Notes: generated by a model not told the origin, from the letters alone. Counted from the first letter of the stretch, positions 13,262 to 26,638 are shown. The stretch is DNA of 64,000 bases from Hyalella azteca (GCF_000764305.2 NW_025936604.1:1-64000), one strand, 5' to 3'. Numbers and translations: made by a program.

Positions 13262-13934
13262 GTTTTCTGCACTCGAGAGGAAGACAGCGACGCAACTCGA
13301 GACTTCGAGGAGTTAAACTTCTGCTGAGATGAACAAATTTTTAATACTATTTAGTCATCATTGATTCACTCATTAACCGAAAAGCGTTTGGTTATCTGCA
13401 AGTAAGAAAATTGGCGACAATAGTCTCTGCTCCTACTTTGCGCTGTAAGAGTTCACATGCAATATGTAAAGCTAACTCTTATTATTAAACTGACTAAAAC
13501 GATGCAACTCTTGTTTGTAAGACGTGACCACATACAGCGGCGTAGCTGATTTCCGACGGTCGCGCATTCGTCTTCATTTGTGTTGCTGCAGTCTGCCTAG
13601 TCGGCCTCGTTTTTGCATGCTTCCTTAGCTTCAGAAACCTTAGTATAAGTTATATTGGACGATATTTAACCTTAATTTTTATTTTTGGCGAATGAATGCA
13701 TATTAATAGATATTTAATGGAAGCAGCACGATACAGTTTGATCATGTGCCTAGTTTTGACGATTCACATGGTCTCTCTCCATTTTCAGCCACACAGCAAA
13801 AAGCCTGTTCACGAATGATATTTACGTATGACATTCACATGTGTTCGCGTATTTTGAAGTATTTTATAACTATCCACATTCAAGTTTAACCGTTCATATT
13901 CGGGTTTCGGATTTGACGGCATCATACTTTGCTT

Positions 13935-14050
13935 GACGTCCGTTGGCTTTCGATCCGACGTCTGTCGTCTTGTCATCCGACGTCTGCCGTCCTGTCATCC
14001 GACGTCTGTCGTCCTGTCATCCGACGTCTACCGTCCTGTTATCCAACGTC
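13935..14050 (+). repeat. 22-bp minisatellite
   Basis: Five diverged units of tcatccgacgtctgtcgtcc. No exon is visible beside it. Confidence 0.85.
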
Positions 14051-14569
14051 TAGTGTCTGCTACTAGCGTGGGTCGTGGAGGTGATCCGTATTGGTTGTCA
14101 TAGTTCCGGGCTCATGATCGAGCAGTCCGTGCTACCTTCTTAGTGATCCTAAAAGACCCTTTAATCCGCAAAACCATCATCACGATTGCTTATAACGATA
14201 ACTACAACTTGATACTATAACGTTAGCTAAAATAGAACTGGTGCGAACGGGTGCACCATGGAAGACGAGAACCTAGAATAGGTTCAAGCCTTAATACCCT
14301 CGTGCCAGTTATTTGAATAAATATTTGTTTGCTTCATTCGTATTTTATTCCCCCATTTAGACATAAAATCGGACGCACAGAAACGGATCGTATCGCATTG
14401 CTTACCGGATTTTATTATAAACAAATCATACTTTAATTCTCTTCGTTTTTTCTAACCTCGTTGAAATCTGAATGTCTAGGTGCAAGATTAAATTTAATTC
14501 AACACCTGCCATTAGATTTTTCTCCGTATCTAACTATTATTGGTAAGTGTATCACAATCAATTTGCACT

Positions 14570-14570
14570 N
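14570..14570. other. Single N at repeat edge
   Basis: One ambiguous base immediately before a tandemly duplicated dispersed repeat. Likely an assembly join. Confidence 0.6.
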
Positions 14571-14728
14571 TGACAACGATAATATAATGTGACACGTTTA
14601 GTTTCGCTAAAATGTAACTAGCCACTCACTACATTCGTATGACAACGATAATATGATGTGACATGTAAAACTTCGCTAAAATGTAACTGACCGCTCATTC
14701 ACTACACATTCGTGTGGCCGCATGATAG
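14571..14728 (+). repeat. Dispersed repeat, partly duplicated in tandem
   Basis: Starts directly after an N at 14570. About 68 bases (tgacaacgataatataatgt through ctcactacattcgta) are followed by a second diverged copy that ends in the ccgcatgatagag block shared with 4322-4437. Confidence 0.75.
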
Positions 14729-15048
14729 AGCATGAATGCGCAAGATCAGTAGATTGCCTTATCACGTGATATGAATCCGGCCTTGTGATAGAATATCAAT
14801 CTGCCTGAAACCTCCCACGCTTGATTAATGATGGAAAATAACCTAAAAAAAACTATGATTGCATTTAACAACAGCTTACAGAGTAATGCTTATGTGATCT
14901 TTCTACCTCGCATCATTCGCAAATGCCCACAGCGCTGGGGAAAACATATATCAATGTAGCAACCTTTCTACTTCATTTAATTTAACTTCAGGAATCTCGC
15001 TGATTTGTGTAATTTTCTTGAGGGTTTCACTCGCTTTTCCGCCAGTTT

Positions 15049-15073
15049 ATGTACTGTACTGTACTGTACTCTA
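15049..15073 (+). repeat. (TGTAC)n microsatellite
   Basis: Four to five tandem TGTAC units, followed by a variant copy. Confidence 0.85.
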
Positions 15074-17212
15074 CTGTGCTGTAAGAAACATTATTTGAAA
15101 GCCAAATATAGAAAACTCATATAAATCACAGTTAATTGAATTAGGAGTCCTTTTTAGAGCTTCTTTTATAGCTATTTAGATGTATGAAAAACTTCATAAC
15201 TGTTGTAGTCCAAATGCGTCTAAAAATTACAAAAATATCAAAAATTAAAACATATCTCAATGCAATTATCTAATCGTTATCGATTTCTGATTTTCCGCTT
15301 TAGATTTAGAAAATTTTTCTGCATACACAAACTATCGAAATTTGCCAAACTCTTTGCTTTCCCTAACAAAATTTAGTCCCACATGTCGGCGACGCGAAGC
15401 GAGAAGTGTTGTCGCGTCGATGTGTTACCGCGCTTTTTTTAGTTTATATTATTGGCCCCTGGTGTTGTTCAGATGTCAAATTCTAGTAATCCTTCTGAGG
15501 CCTTGTTTCCTGTCTACCACATCATAATGTCTCCTGCCTAGCACGATATACCTGGCTAAGATACAAGTTGCCACACGCCGCCATCATAGTACTAGTGACT
15601 CACCATTAAATTCGAATTGAACATTTACTTGATTCTCGTATATTAGAGTTTTAAAAAGAAAGGAGTGCTAATATGAAGCTCTAGCGAGTGTTTAAATAGT
15701 ACATTTAAGCAATTGAAAACGAATGCTGACGAATAACAAAGCAAAACAATTACTTGCGCAAACACCGACCATAGTCTGGCATATATGTATTCAGTAATTC
15801 AGGTGCAGACAAGCTCTCCCATGAACCTCCGGCAGGCTTCTGCCCACTGCCTTCCACTGAGGGCTTGAAAGGCAGCCTCTGGGCAGTTTATAGGCTCGGT
15901 AGGCTTTGTCAAGCCCACTCATGTCGAACTCTCAGCAGACTATAAAGTCAGCAAAGCGACTCTGACTAGTCACTGATTGAAATCGAGTGGCCAAGCAGAC
16001 CCAAAATAACCCCCAACTACAGCGAATGTGTCGCAGAGCCTGAAGCATACCTTAAATTTTGTTTGGGAGGACACGGCATCTTGCGATGTTCAGAGCGAGT
16101 GGCTTCTTCATTTGCTTGGAGCAGGACTTCATTAAGAGCTCGAAGGACGCTTTACTGCCAGGATGAAAAACTCTGAGTGCTCGTGACAGGAGACATCCCC
16201 GTTAGCGAAAGGATTCATGGCTGCGGAGAACTTCGAGCTCAAACGACAGCGGTATTTAATGTGAATAAAACGTCATACTAAATTTTTTAATTAAATCTCA
16301 CAGCATACTATATAAACTTTAATACGGACAATATGTCTTCACCATAGCATGTACTCTAAGTACATGCCATGTAAATTTCAGTAGTTTTATGCAAAAATTT
16401 ACCAAATAATTTATCACAATTGAAAGTTCACATTGCTTAACAATAATCTGGAACGTTTACTAAAGTAAATTCATTGCATTTCTTACAAGAAAAAATTGTT
16501 GAACAGATTTTTTTCATCGCAGAGGAGCATTACTGAACATCGAACTAAAATCTCTGAACTCGTCTTCCCCTTCAGGGAATTCGTGCCACAATATTCGGTT
16601 AATTGCGACGCTGGTGTTCAGTAGCCGCAACTTCTGATCCCTCGTCTCAGAAAGAGCTGGTCATTTGAGCGACGTTGTAAATTGTCAGTAAAGAGATTTG
16701 CAGGAAGTTCGACTTAATTAGGATTTTGGACGTGGACTTCCTTTGATGAGGACGTGTGGCAGTTGCTTGAGGCACAAGTCAGACTTCTCACCTTCCTACA
16801 GGATCTCCAAAGGATCCTTGTGAATCCAGTGCCACAAAATGAGGTCGTCTTCTATTAATCTACGTCGGGAATGAACCTTTCAGCGCTGCCGCGTAGACAT
16901 GAGATATTAAAATCATTCAGCTGGCACCTCGCATTTCTAGAGATGTCTTGATTAAAATGCTATATTATTTGAAAATGTAATTAACAAAGGCTAAATTAAT
17001 ATTTGTTTCCTCTGAACAGGCAACGCTCAAAAATGTATCTTTAGAATCTTCAAAAATATGATGGTAAAAATATTGTAATTGTATCAAAAAAATTGTATGA
17101 ATAACGCATGTATTGTTAAATCATGACAATTTAGCAAAAATCTGTACCTCAGCCGTTCAAGTTATCCTTCTATGTAGGTTTTCTTGCGCACTATGTTCTA
17201 TTCTCTTACCAG

Positions 17213-17360
17213 TTATCATATCAACGGACGGAATTTCTTTCTGGTGCAAAGGAAAAATAATTCCCGTGACAGGACGCCTCTGCTGGCGACGACACCTCGA
17301 TATCCGCGGGCGCTTCACCAGACAAGCATTTCTGGGCACACGTTGACGGAAAACGCGGAG
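17213..17360 (+). CDS. Possible plus-strand exon, weak
   Basis: A strong acceptor (tctattctcttaccag) precedes 148 bases that stay open in one frame (YHINGRNFFLVQRKNNSRDR, TPLLATTPRYPRAL) up to donor GCGGAG|gtgcgg. It is GC-richer than its surroundings. The minus strand is also partly open here, so strand is uncertain. Product not recognised. Confidence 0.2.
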
Positions 17361-18054
17361 GTGCGGTGGTCAGTGAAAATAATATAAATAAATATAATGC
17401 ATTAGTTTACATTCAATTAATATACTTATAATGAATTATAACTATAAAAATTTTCTTAAGCTTCCCGCTACCCTGCAATAAACATTATAAAAAATTCCCG
17501 TGAACAAATAAGGCAGTTATTATTTAATGTTTTATTTTTGATTTTATCAAAATGTACCACGAAATTCACTAAGAATTATTGAGTTATTAATCTGATTTGC
17601 AGAAATCATCCTCTCATCCCTGCCACAATTTTTGAATTATATCAGTATTTTAAATCTCAACTTCGACCGAATGGTTTAATGATAATAAATTTCTCTAGAA
17701 GATTTAATTATAAAACTGAATTCCTAGTCAATAGGATTGAATAAATTTATGAGCAAACCAATATGCGAAACATTACGCCATTAAACTGACCTTTTGTTCG
17801 AATTTATTATGAAACTCTTTATAGAAACTCAGTGAAATTTGAACTCATTTTGTGTTTGCTGGAAAAGCTTGAAGCATAATTTACTGAGCTACAGTGATGG
17901 CCCTCTAATGAATGCATGGGAGTTAGCGAGCTAAATTTATGGTAGAAGGACCAAGGCTATTTGCTGGAACGTTTATCCAGATAATCCGTGAGAAAACAAA
18001 TGAAGCGACTGCTGAGTCTGCCAGTTCATTAGCAAGCGTGTAGCTGGAGGGCCT

Positions 18055-18491
18055 CTTGAGAACAAGCGACCGCTTGCCATAAGAGGGTGAGCAATAGCAA
18101 GACCCAGGCAGCACCAAGGGCCCAACTATTCCTTGATTGCCGTGAAAGGGTGAGCAATAGCAAAGCCCAGGCAGCCTCAAGGGCCCAACTACTCCTTGAT
18201 TGTCGTGAGAGAGTGAGCAATAGCAAGACCTAGGCAGCACCAAGGGCCCAATTATTCCTTGATTGCTATGAAAGGGTGAGTGACAACAAGACCCAGGCAG
18301 CACAAAGGGCCCAACTACTCCTTGATTGCCGTGAGAGGGTGAGTGACAACAAGACCCAGGCAGCACAAAGGGCCCAACTACTCCTTGATTGCCGTGAGAG
18401 GGTGAGCAATAACAAGACCCAGCAGCACCAGGGGCCCAGCACCTCCTTGCTTGCCATGCGAGGGTGAGCAGTAGCAAGACCTAGGCAGCAC
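18055..18491 (-). repeat. 63-bp minisatellite, about seven units
   Basis: The block gggtgag recurs about every 62-65 bases between 18085 and 18463, with shared cagcaccaaggg and ccttgattgcc segments. Units nearer 18490 read gcttgccatgc, like the adjoining putative exon. Confidence 0.9.
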
Positions 18492-18584
18492 CTGGAGTCA
18501 GCTCCTCCTTGCTTGCCCTGAAGCTCAATTTATTGTCTGGAATGTCGCTCGTCTTGCTTAGTGGCTCTGGCGCCCCGACGTGTG
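18492..18584 (-). CDS. Possible minus-strand exon next to the 63-bp array
   Basis: Acceptor aatcctgag, then an open phase-1 frame (HVGAPEPLSKTSDIPDNKLS, then ASKEELTP) to donor CTCCAG|gtgctg. The last part of the exon (GCAAGCAAGGAGG) and the donor recur in each unit of the adjoining array. Family unrecognised. The acceptor lacks a long pyrimidine tract. Confidence 0.25.
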
Positions 18585-18870
18585 CTCAGGATTATTAGGA
18601 ATGAGCGCCTATAGGCGAGCAAGAGTATGTCACTCGCCCAATGGCGGTGAGCTGAGACTACCCGAGTTCCAACGAACATGGGACTGTCAAGTTTTCATGT
18701 AATTTGTCCATCATTTATTCCCCTAGATCATAGCCAAATCGCCGCTCGTCAATCCATTGTCATTATTATAGGAAATTAAATAACTCTTAACACTTCCGTT
18801 TGAGTTTAGATTGCGTTGAATTATGCGTAGAATATATTAAATTTCCGAGACTTTCATTCCATGAAGATAG

Positions 18871-18873
18871 ATA

Positions 18874-18944
<71 letters not shown>
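18871..18944 (+). repeat. (ATT)n microsatellite
   Basis: About 24 uninterrupted ATT units. Confidence 0.97.
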
Positions 18945-18946
<2 letters not shown>

Positions 18947-21900
18947 TACGAAAAGATTTTTATGACGTCTATTTATGACGTCTAGTAAGAAACCTCGAAA
19001 GCACGTTACAAACATAGGAAATTATGAAAAAGTATAAGGTTATGAAAAGTGAGAGGCAAAAAGGAAATGATCGAATAAAAAAAAACTATGTACCAAGCCC
19101 AGAGATTTACAACGAAAATACAATCTTTTGCAAAATGGACACTCGAATGCTGCGATTGAGCTGTTTATTATTGCGATATTATTATCGAAACTCTCCATTA
19201 TCGCACTTGTTTTCGAAATTCCGTGAGCTGTACTTCATTTACGCCAGCTCTCTCCTACTCACCCTGCTGTTCCACACTACAATCGACCTCTAGCAATTTA
19301 TCTCACACGTGTGCTTCATGCGGTCGGTTCTCGGAGCCATAAGATTTACTCACAGTTGCTAAAAGCTTCAACTTAGCTGCTAATTATTCTACTCATAACT
19401 ACACCCAATATTTCAGTCATCTTATCATGTTAAAGAAATTAGTTTCGAGAGATTGAACCGTACTTAACGGTATTGGTTGTCGTGACACTGCGCTATAAAG
19501 GTTTTAATGAGAAATTTAAGATCTCTGTGCATTCTTTCTGGTGTCAGAATACGTTGAATGAGCTTGGAATACAACTTGTCCATTTTGTTTTTATTTGTTG
19601 CAAATTAATATTAGTATCAAACTGAATTGTACGCTAAATACATAATTTTGAAAGGCTTGGGCTTGAAATTCAAATTTTTGAGAATAGTTAAATTTGAATT
19701 TAAAATAATATGTTGCATTAAAAGGAAATGCACGGATTTCGTTGAGTTCAACTTGATCCGTCCTGGGTGAACCAATTGCCATAAATTCTTTATGTATCTC
19801 TTACGTAAGTTTTCATCATCAAATCACGGGACTCATGGTCTTTAAATTATTTAGACGTAATTTTTCGATGGTTTATTTGAAGTTCTCTCACTTATAACAT
19901 ACAACCAAACCACACTTCAGCAGCGATCGCGAGTATAACGCTTCGGCAGAAGCCCATCGGTATGGACGCTCGGCCCGGCGACGTTTGCTCCTTATGTTAA
20001 GGCGGCAACTCACGCGCACTGCTTCACTAGAATTACCAATGAGGATCCAGACCTGGACACTTGCAGTGCCTGTTTTACGTCGCCTCGACTGCTTCCAATT
20101 TTGCTCGCCTATATTTCGTAGCGATGTTTTGCCCGTGTGATGGGAAGGCGACAGCGAGAATTTTACAGCCGTAAAAGCTCTCTCCCGCGTGCAGACTCTA
20201 CATCTCGTCTCAGCTGCTATGCCAATAAATTATTAAAAGCACTCAAGGCCTCCAAGAACGCACCGGAGACGCAAGAATCAGTCTTTACGCGATCGTAAAA
20301 TTCGTGACTCGAGATGGATTCTCCAACGACTAGAACAAGACACCGCGAGCTCGTGTGTCGATTGCAGGAAATGACACCAAAACTTCGGGAACTCTTGGAG
20401 TGGCGAATGAAGATATGGCTTTCAACGCCGCCATTTTACGGTTTCATGCAAAATAGAGACGCAAGTACACTAGACCGTTGAATGTTTCTGAGTAGATACC
20501 AGTAATTTTAATAAAAAAATAAGCGCACATGACTTATGATAAGTATACGTGGAAAAGTATATCCATAAATTTTATTTTGATGAGCTCGATAACATGGTGA
20601 ATTTGTTTTTTAATGTGTCATCAGTGAAAGTTCTTCACAGGTTTTGGTCTTTATTACACCACTGAATTTGAAAACTCGTAAACCTACAGCTTGAACAAGT
20701 TTTTTTGTAGCACATATTTGAGTCAAAATAAAATTTACTTCTGGTGAATTTGGCGAGATTCATACTAAATTAATTGTAAAACAACAATCAAACATTGAAC
20801 ATAAACTTTTTGGTAAGTTATTCAGATGATCGGTGTATGATTATGAAAATGGATTCATGAGTACGGGGATTATAAACCGCGAAGATCGGTTTCGCAGGGG
20901 CATTACATTAACCTCACCCCATTCACAGTAAGTGATATCGTCGCCCCATATGAAGTAACACAAAAAGATCGCACAGCAAATGCTAAGGTCGGTATCCAGG
21001 CTACGAGCTTGCCATTTACGCCCATAAAAGGCGTCTTAAATTGCCGTGGAAGCGCCGAGTGTCGACCTCACAAGACAGACGGTCGAACGTGTACCATAAA
21101 GACGGTCGTATCAGGCCATTCCTCTCAAATCAATCGATCTGAGAGAACAAAATCCTAATTTATTGCATTGCCTTCGATGTGATGAAATTGGCTTTTTCTT
21201 TTTTACCTGAGATGAAGTTTTATGAGGAAATATCCTAGCTTGCAGTTGCGACAAAAAGATGAACTATTATTTTCTGAGAGTGGCAAAAATTTTTTTGAAT
21301 ATTACTTAAAATATGGAGTTTCTATTGTGTGTGCTAGAACTCCTGATTATACTCGTATACAAAACTTCTTTATATTTATTTTTAGCAAGGCGCATAATTG
21401 TTTCTGCATGTGAAATTCTTATTTTTTTTCAGCCATAAAATAGCAGGAATCTCAGTTAATTCGTCTACTTTCATAGCAGATCGAGTTCGGAACTTCGTGC
21501 TGGATGTCGTTTTCTAAATTAAGTCATATTTTCCGAGCAACTGGAGCCACTTCAATTCCCTTTCTCCCTCTTTCATCATTCATAAATCTTCGCTCACTTT
21601 TGTAATTTCTCAATTTTTTTGTCTTGGTCGCCGTAAGTTTTGTCGATTCACTTCTTTTGCGGACTTCTTGAGGAACTGCTTTTGCCAAGAGAATTTCTGG
21701 AAACTCAAACTTTAATTGCTCTGTTTTTGCGGATGGTGTTCGAGCTCGGTTAATTTTTTCTAAAAAGTTTGCTCCTCGACAAGCCTAATACAGAAAATTT
21801 AAAACGATGTTGGGTTTCCGCACCTGTGTCGCCTCAGCCGCTGCCTTTAAACGGAGCTCGGAATTATGGCGGGAACAAGGAATTGTTATTCGGAGACCGC

Positions 21901-24805
21901 AATGCAAATCAGAATTTCGTTCGTCAAGAGTTGCTGGAATTCTTTACGAAGAATTATATAGTCTTCAGTTAGAGTATCATCTAAGAGTTTAGTTTTGCAT
22001 TAATAACGTTTTTGTAATATTTCTAAATCTTAAAATTTGGGCAGGCCTATAAATGGTGGAAATTAAGATGATGACAATATGTAACACTTTATTTTACAAT
22101 ATCATTTTCTCATTTCCGAAGCGATATGTATGGAAACAACCAAAATATGCATTCTCACGTTGACAAAATGTACTAGGTAAACATTTAAGATCTGAAGCCA
22201 GAAGTTCTGGTCGAGAGTAACACGAGTTACAATTTTCGACATCTGAGTGTGCGTAAAATAAGAGTATCCGCAAGTATCTCATCATGTATGTATATAGTAC
22301 CTCACGCCTCATTGACTAAACAACTCAAAATTTAACTGTCATCGGCATGCAGCATTTTTGTTATCCCTGCTGCCGTTGATGATCCTTCGATTTTTCTTTA
22401 ATTATTCACGCACAACATTGGAGATGGTTTTTAAACATTAGTTAGGAACTGGCTCAAAGATTTGTAAAAAATTTCAATGAAAACGTATTTCCGAAGCGTC
22501 GTATTCCCCTTGTAGTCTACCACGCTTTGAGGTAAACGCCGCTCTAGATATTATGAAGACAGACGTTTCAAAGTAACGCACCGGTCGTTCGCCTACCGAA
22601 TACCTAATTAGATTTTAAACGAGGATTAAGGAGCTGGAAAATGTGCTCAGCATGTATAAAAAATTACTTCAACCTTCTTGCTCATTTAGGAACGATCATC
22701 CCGTATTTATGCAGTCAAATTTGAGGGCCGACTTCAATATTTTTATACTATAAATAGCACACACAATCCATATTTCCCCAATCCGCCCGTGAGAGATAAC
22801 AACATGCATGATACTTCCACGACAGTCTTGTGAGCTGTCGAAATAAAACAGGTCTCAGGATACCACGCTTCAAACACTGGAGATCACGCTTGAAAAATTT
22901 TCTTTCAGAAACCCGAGCTAAGCAACAGTTTTTTATGAAATGTGTGCCACATTTTCGATTTTTAAGTGTCACTTAAACACAATAATACGTGATTTATATT
23001 CCGTTGAAATCACGGAAATAAAAAATCTTTTACAACAAAGATGCGCATTGTACGAGTCACATCATGTCCTCTATGAACAGGTTTTTTAAAATTATTTTTA
23101 CAGCTGATTATAGCTTGACTATAATAGTGTTACGGTGATCATCAACATGATGATCACAATTCTTACAATTGATAAATAACTATTATCGTTGATCATTAGT
23201 TCTCAATTAAATAGCAAATAAGATTACGAAGAAATTTATCCATGCAATTTTATGCAAAGAATCATTCATTGGAGCTTCATTTGTTAAGCAAGTTGCAACG
23301 CTTTCGTAAAGTTTGGAGCCAACCATCTTCTAACCAATGGAACTAAATAAAAAATTCGGCAACTAGGAAGTAATAATTTTGTGATTGGATCTTACACTTT
23401 TCATGTCTTCAGTCATTCGTAAATTGATATGTCACGTAATTTCTATGACAATTTTTTCTCGATGGAACTCCGATTTATTATAGCCTGTTCAGAAGTAATC
23501 AGCATTTATTATAATTACTTCAGAAGTAATGAAGTTATACAGTAACAGTCCCGAAGTAATGGCGGTATACATAACTAACATAAGTAATCAGCATGTTTTT
23601 AATGGCAGTCCTCGAGGCTCGCTGCATTGAAATAATGGCAAGGATTTGATTGTGATTTACGAGGCAAGCCTTGAAATAAACATAATGAGAGTTTACCGGC
23701 CCAAACAATTAATTTTAAATTTTTTGGAAAATATGGACAATATCAGTCAAAAAAGCTCAAATAACTAAACTTTAAGTGAATGCCCTAATTTTCACCCGCA
23801 CAAATCAGTGTATTTTTTCAAGTCAATTTTATTCATTGCAGAAGCTAGCTAGCGAAAATAATCGTGTGAAAAAAATCATTGGTTAAAGTTGTGTAAAATA
23901 CCGCCTTAAAGCTTCCTCTTAAAGAATTGCTGATTCAATGAGTGTGAGCAGTAAATGCAAGTTATTATGCTCTTACTTCTTGTACTAACTACGAGATAAT
24001 AATTCTCTCAATGTTTGTATTCAAGCGCGCATTAATGAGGCAGCGAATGTTTGTGTCGTTGTTCAGTCCATGCAACGATTTATCACTTGGAAGGAACTCG
24101 TGTTGAAAATTTTCTGAACTTTTAATTCCTAGAAGCACAAATAAAAGAATATAATTCATTGACATTTTAGGACCTATAGCGTGAACGTACTGGTCTGAAG
24201 TGATATCAAAATACAATGTTGAGGACACTGCTGGCATCACGATTAATTTGCTATAAAAAAAATTCTGCAGTGTTTATACTTCAATTTGACCGTCACTCGC
24301 AGGACTTGTTACATGCTATTGCCGACATTAATTTCTAATAATTATAGCGTTAAATTCATTGTTTGATCATTTGAACTTTTCAACTGTCATAGAAAAATTA
24401 GTTTTTGCTCGAATTGCGATAATTAGTGCATCGTGCAGATATTATCGGCCTGTAATGATCGGTAAAACTGACTAAATAGGTTCGAAAGTTAATGGAGGGT
24501 GTCATCCCATGCTAGAAAAAGAAAAAAGAATTCAGCGTTGAAATGCCATTTATGAATTCGAAAAACCTGGTGAGGCATTTAAGGTGCATTCCAATTCAAA
24601 TGTACCGGGAGTGCCTCCCCCTCCCCCATCCGGGAGTGCCTTCACCTATTCTGAAAAAAATTTTACACGTTCATAGGTTAGTTAGTATTTCAAATACACT
24701 TGGCCAAGATTCCAGCTTAAAATATGAAGAAATTTTGAAATAAGGTATACCTTCGAAGCAGGGTGAAAATGTCCTCGATCGCGCGGGGACATTGTCAAAA
24801 AATAT
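18945..24805. other. No supported gene
   Basis: AT-rich with a GC-richer patch at 19920-20450. All frames there are short, and no splice-bounded exon stands out. Confidence 0.5.
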
Positions 24806-24948
24806 AACTCAGTACTCACTGCAGTGAGTAACAGAGAGCGCATTTTCTCGTCGACGAAAACGTGAGGTCACGGACGGACGGACAGACAGACGGACATGGA
24901 GAGCACAATAGTGCATTTTTTCCATAAATGAGAAAATGCACTAAAAAT
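24806..24948 (+). mobile_element. MITE-like hairpin repeat, copy 2
   Basis: Same structure as the 3.2 kb copy, in the same orientation, with scattered differences and a shorter gacgg core. The actcactgcagtgagt palindrome is intact. The second palindrome has one mismatch. Confidence 0.65.
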
Positions 24949-26301
24949 ATGCAACTCCAGGTCGTTGCTATGGCATATCTATGCCAGCAGTGATGTCAAA
25001 ACATAGGTGCCTATAGAACTTGACGATGTGCTTATAAATAAATTGATCCCAATAGATTATTGTTAAAACTGTTTGTGAAAAATAAGGTCAAACTTTGCGA
25101 AAAATTGGAAAAATGTAAGAAAAAAAAGTTTGGTGCCCTGTAAATCAATAGAAAATTTTCAATACTCACGGAAAGACTGTAATAATACAGTCTATTGCCC
25201 ACATATGTAACATTGAATACACAAAATGTTGAGAGAACATTTATTTCTTTAGTAAAAATTCTTTAAACTATCCCATAGGCAGGAGCCTCGGAGCCATTTT
25301 GTTCGAAAAGCATAATAAAAAAGTTTATCTAAATCTATTTCGTTATTTTAGCAATCTTTCAAAAGAAAAAATGTACTATACCATGCCATGCTATAAAATT
25401 CCATAGTATAGGCTAATGCTGCTATAGCATATGTTGATTCTAGGAACGGGGTTTTCTTTTAAAAGAAGGAAACTTGTTTTAAAAAATGTTAAACTCGACT
25501 CATTATTACACTACATTGGAACGAAGGGCAATTATTTTGAAGCAAATTATATGTTCACCAGGCAGTAGAATATTATTTTTAGATGTCAGTATGCTATTTA
25601 AGATGTATTACAGTAATTTTATCTGCTATTAATTGTCCCGATTATACTGCCTATTAGAGCGGAGTCATCGCAATAATCAACTTCTCAAATTGTTCCCTGC
25701 TTCTAATGTACAAAAAAAATTCACTCGGCCCTTATAATAACAAAATTAGTTTCATGATGACACAAATTGATGAAGTTCTTATAGTTTTTATACTATGCTG
25801 CGAATCCATCACTGAAGTAAAAACATTCTTAATGAACTCGGGTTGCCGAACATGAGCTGCAGGTAGAATCAGAGAGAATAGATCGCATTTCAGCATCCGT
25901 ACGCATTTCAGCATCCGTGTTATGTCGCAAGCAGTCACTGACGCTGCTAGTGCTGGCACAAAGACGTTGTTCATTCTTGTAAGGAAATTCATTTCTCTTC
26001 ATTCCAGCAAACTTCAAGTCAAATTCTGCCGGTGTTAGGTTTTTGGTTTGGGTTAAGGTGCAATTCAGTTCAGTTTTGGGCTAATCCGTAATGAGCACAA
26101 GGGGGTAATGACATCTGTCATGGGCACGAAACACAATAAAAAATTAAAATACATGAATAAGTTATAATAGTTGGATGTATTGCAAGAACCTCAGCTATTG
26201 CTCACCGAAGGTCAAAAATTAAAATCGCTAACACAGCGGTAGGTCTCAATTATTGAAAATTTCTCAAATCATTCCTCATCCGCAAGGTCTAAAGTGTCCA
26301 G
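24949..26301. other. No supported gene
   Basis: AT-rich. The only structure seen is a small direct repeat (cgcatttcagcatccgt, twice near 25885-25915). Confidence 0.5.
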
Positions 26302-26369
26302 GCCACTGAAGCTATCAAGAAAGAAGCTGCGTTAGCATCTCACAGTGACGAAGTGACAAGGAGGAACAG
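26302..26369 (+). CDS. Possible plus-strand exon ending in a tandem array
   Basis: After acceptor tgtccag, 22 codons stay open (ATEAIKKEAALASHSDEVTR) to donor AACAG|gtgaca. The last 17 exon bases recur as the unit of the array that follows. The product is unrecognised. Support is the splice signals, base composition and the junction-array pattern only. Confidence 0.28.
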
Positions 26370-26419
26370 GTGACAAGGAGGGACAGGTGACAAGGAGGGA
26401 CAGGTGACAAGGAGGGACA
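26350..26419 (+). repeat. 17-bp array, plus-strand donor unit
   Basis: About four copies of gtgacaaggagggacag, beginning with the last 17 bases of the putative plus-strand exon (gaacag variant) and ending at the N at 26420. Confidence 0.85.
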
Positions 26420-26420
26420 N
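26420..26420. other. Single N between two unrelated arrays
   Basis: One ambiguous base separates the 17-bp array from the 33-bp array. A break exactly at the junction of two arrays suggests an assembly join or collapsed repeat rather than real adjacency. Confidence 0.6.
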
Positions 26421-26516
26421 CCCTGCCTTCATGATAACCTAACCCCACAACTGCCCTGCCTACATGATAACCTAACCCCACAACTGCCCTGCCTACATGA
26501 TAACCTAACCCCACAA
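26421..26516 (-). repeat. 33-bp array next to a minus-strand donor
   Basis: About three units of 33 bases (minus strand gtggggttaggttatcatg plus aggcagggcagtt). The array starts about 8 bases after the putative donor at 26523. Confidence 0.88.
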
Positions 26517-26523
26517 GTGAGAC

Positions 26524-26638
26524 CTGCAGTCAGACACTAGCTGTGAGCTCAGCGGTGGGGCGCTCAGGAACAATCCCCCTCGGAGCGCGAAATCCCATAG
26601 GACTTCTGACGAGTACAGACACGCGTCAGCAGTCCCCC
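26524..26638 (-). CDS. Possible minus-strand exon followed by a 33-bp array
   Basis: Acceptor cccctcag, then an open frame in phase 1 (GTADACLYSSEVLWDFALRG, then GLFLSAPPLSS) to donor CTGCAG|gtctca, ending in phase 2. It is GC-rich relative to its flanks. The 33-bp array begins about 8 bases inside the putative intron. Family unrecognised. Its phase does not follow directly from the 40.3 kb exon. Confidence 0.33.

Larger units (their letters stand above)
13262..16860. other. Upstream of SLC49A4: presumed 5' UTR and promoter, repeats
   Basis: The first few dozen bases upstream of 13261 should be 5' UTR. Beyond that are minisatellites, a dispersed repeat and GC-richer patches at 15780-16230 and 16520-16860 without a coherent frame. 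I looked here for an exon encoding transporter helix 1 and did not find one. Confidence 0.45.

Noticed and set aside
17923..18477. 184-codon minus-strand frame with SHGNQGVVGP repeats
   Set aside because: It is the 63-bp array with a length divisible by three. Other frames are equally open.
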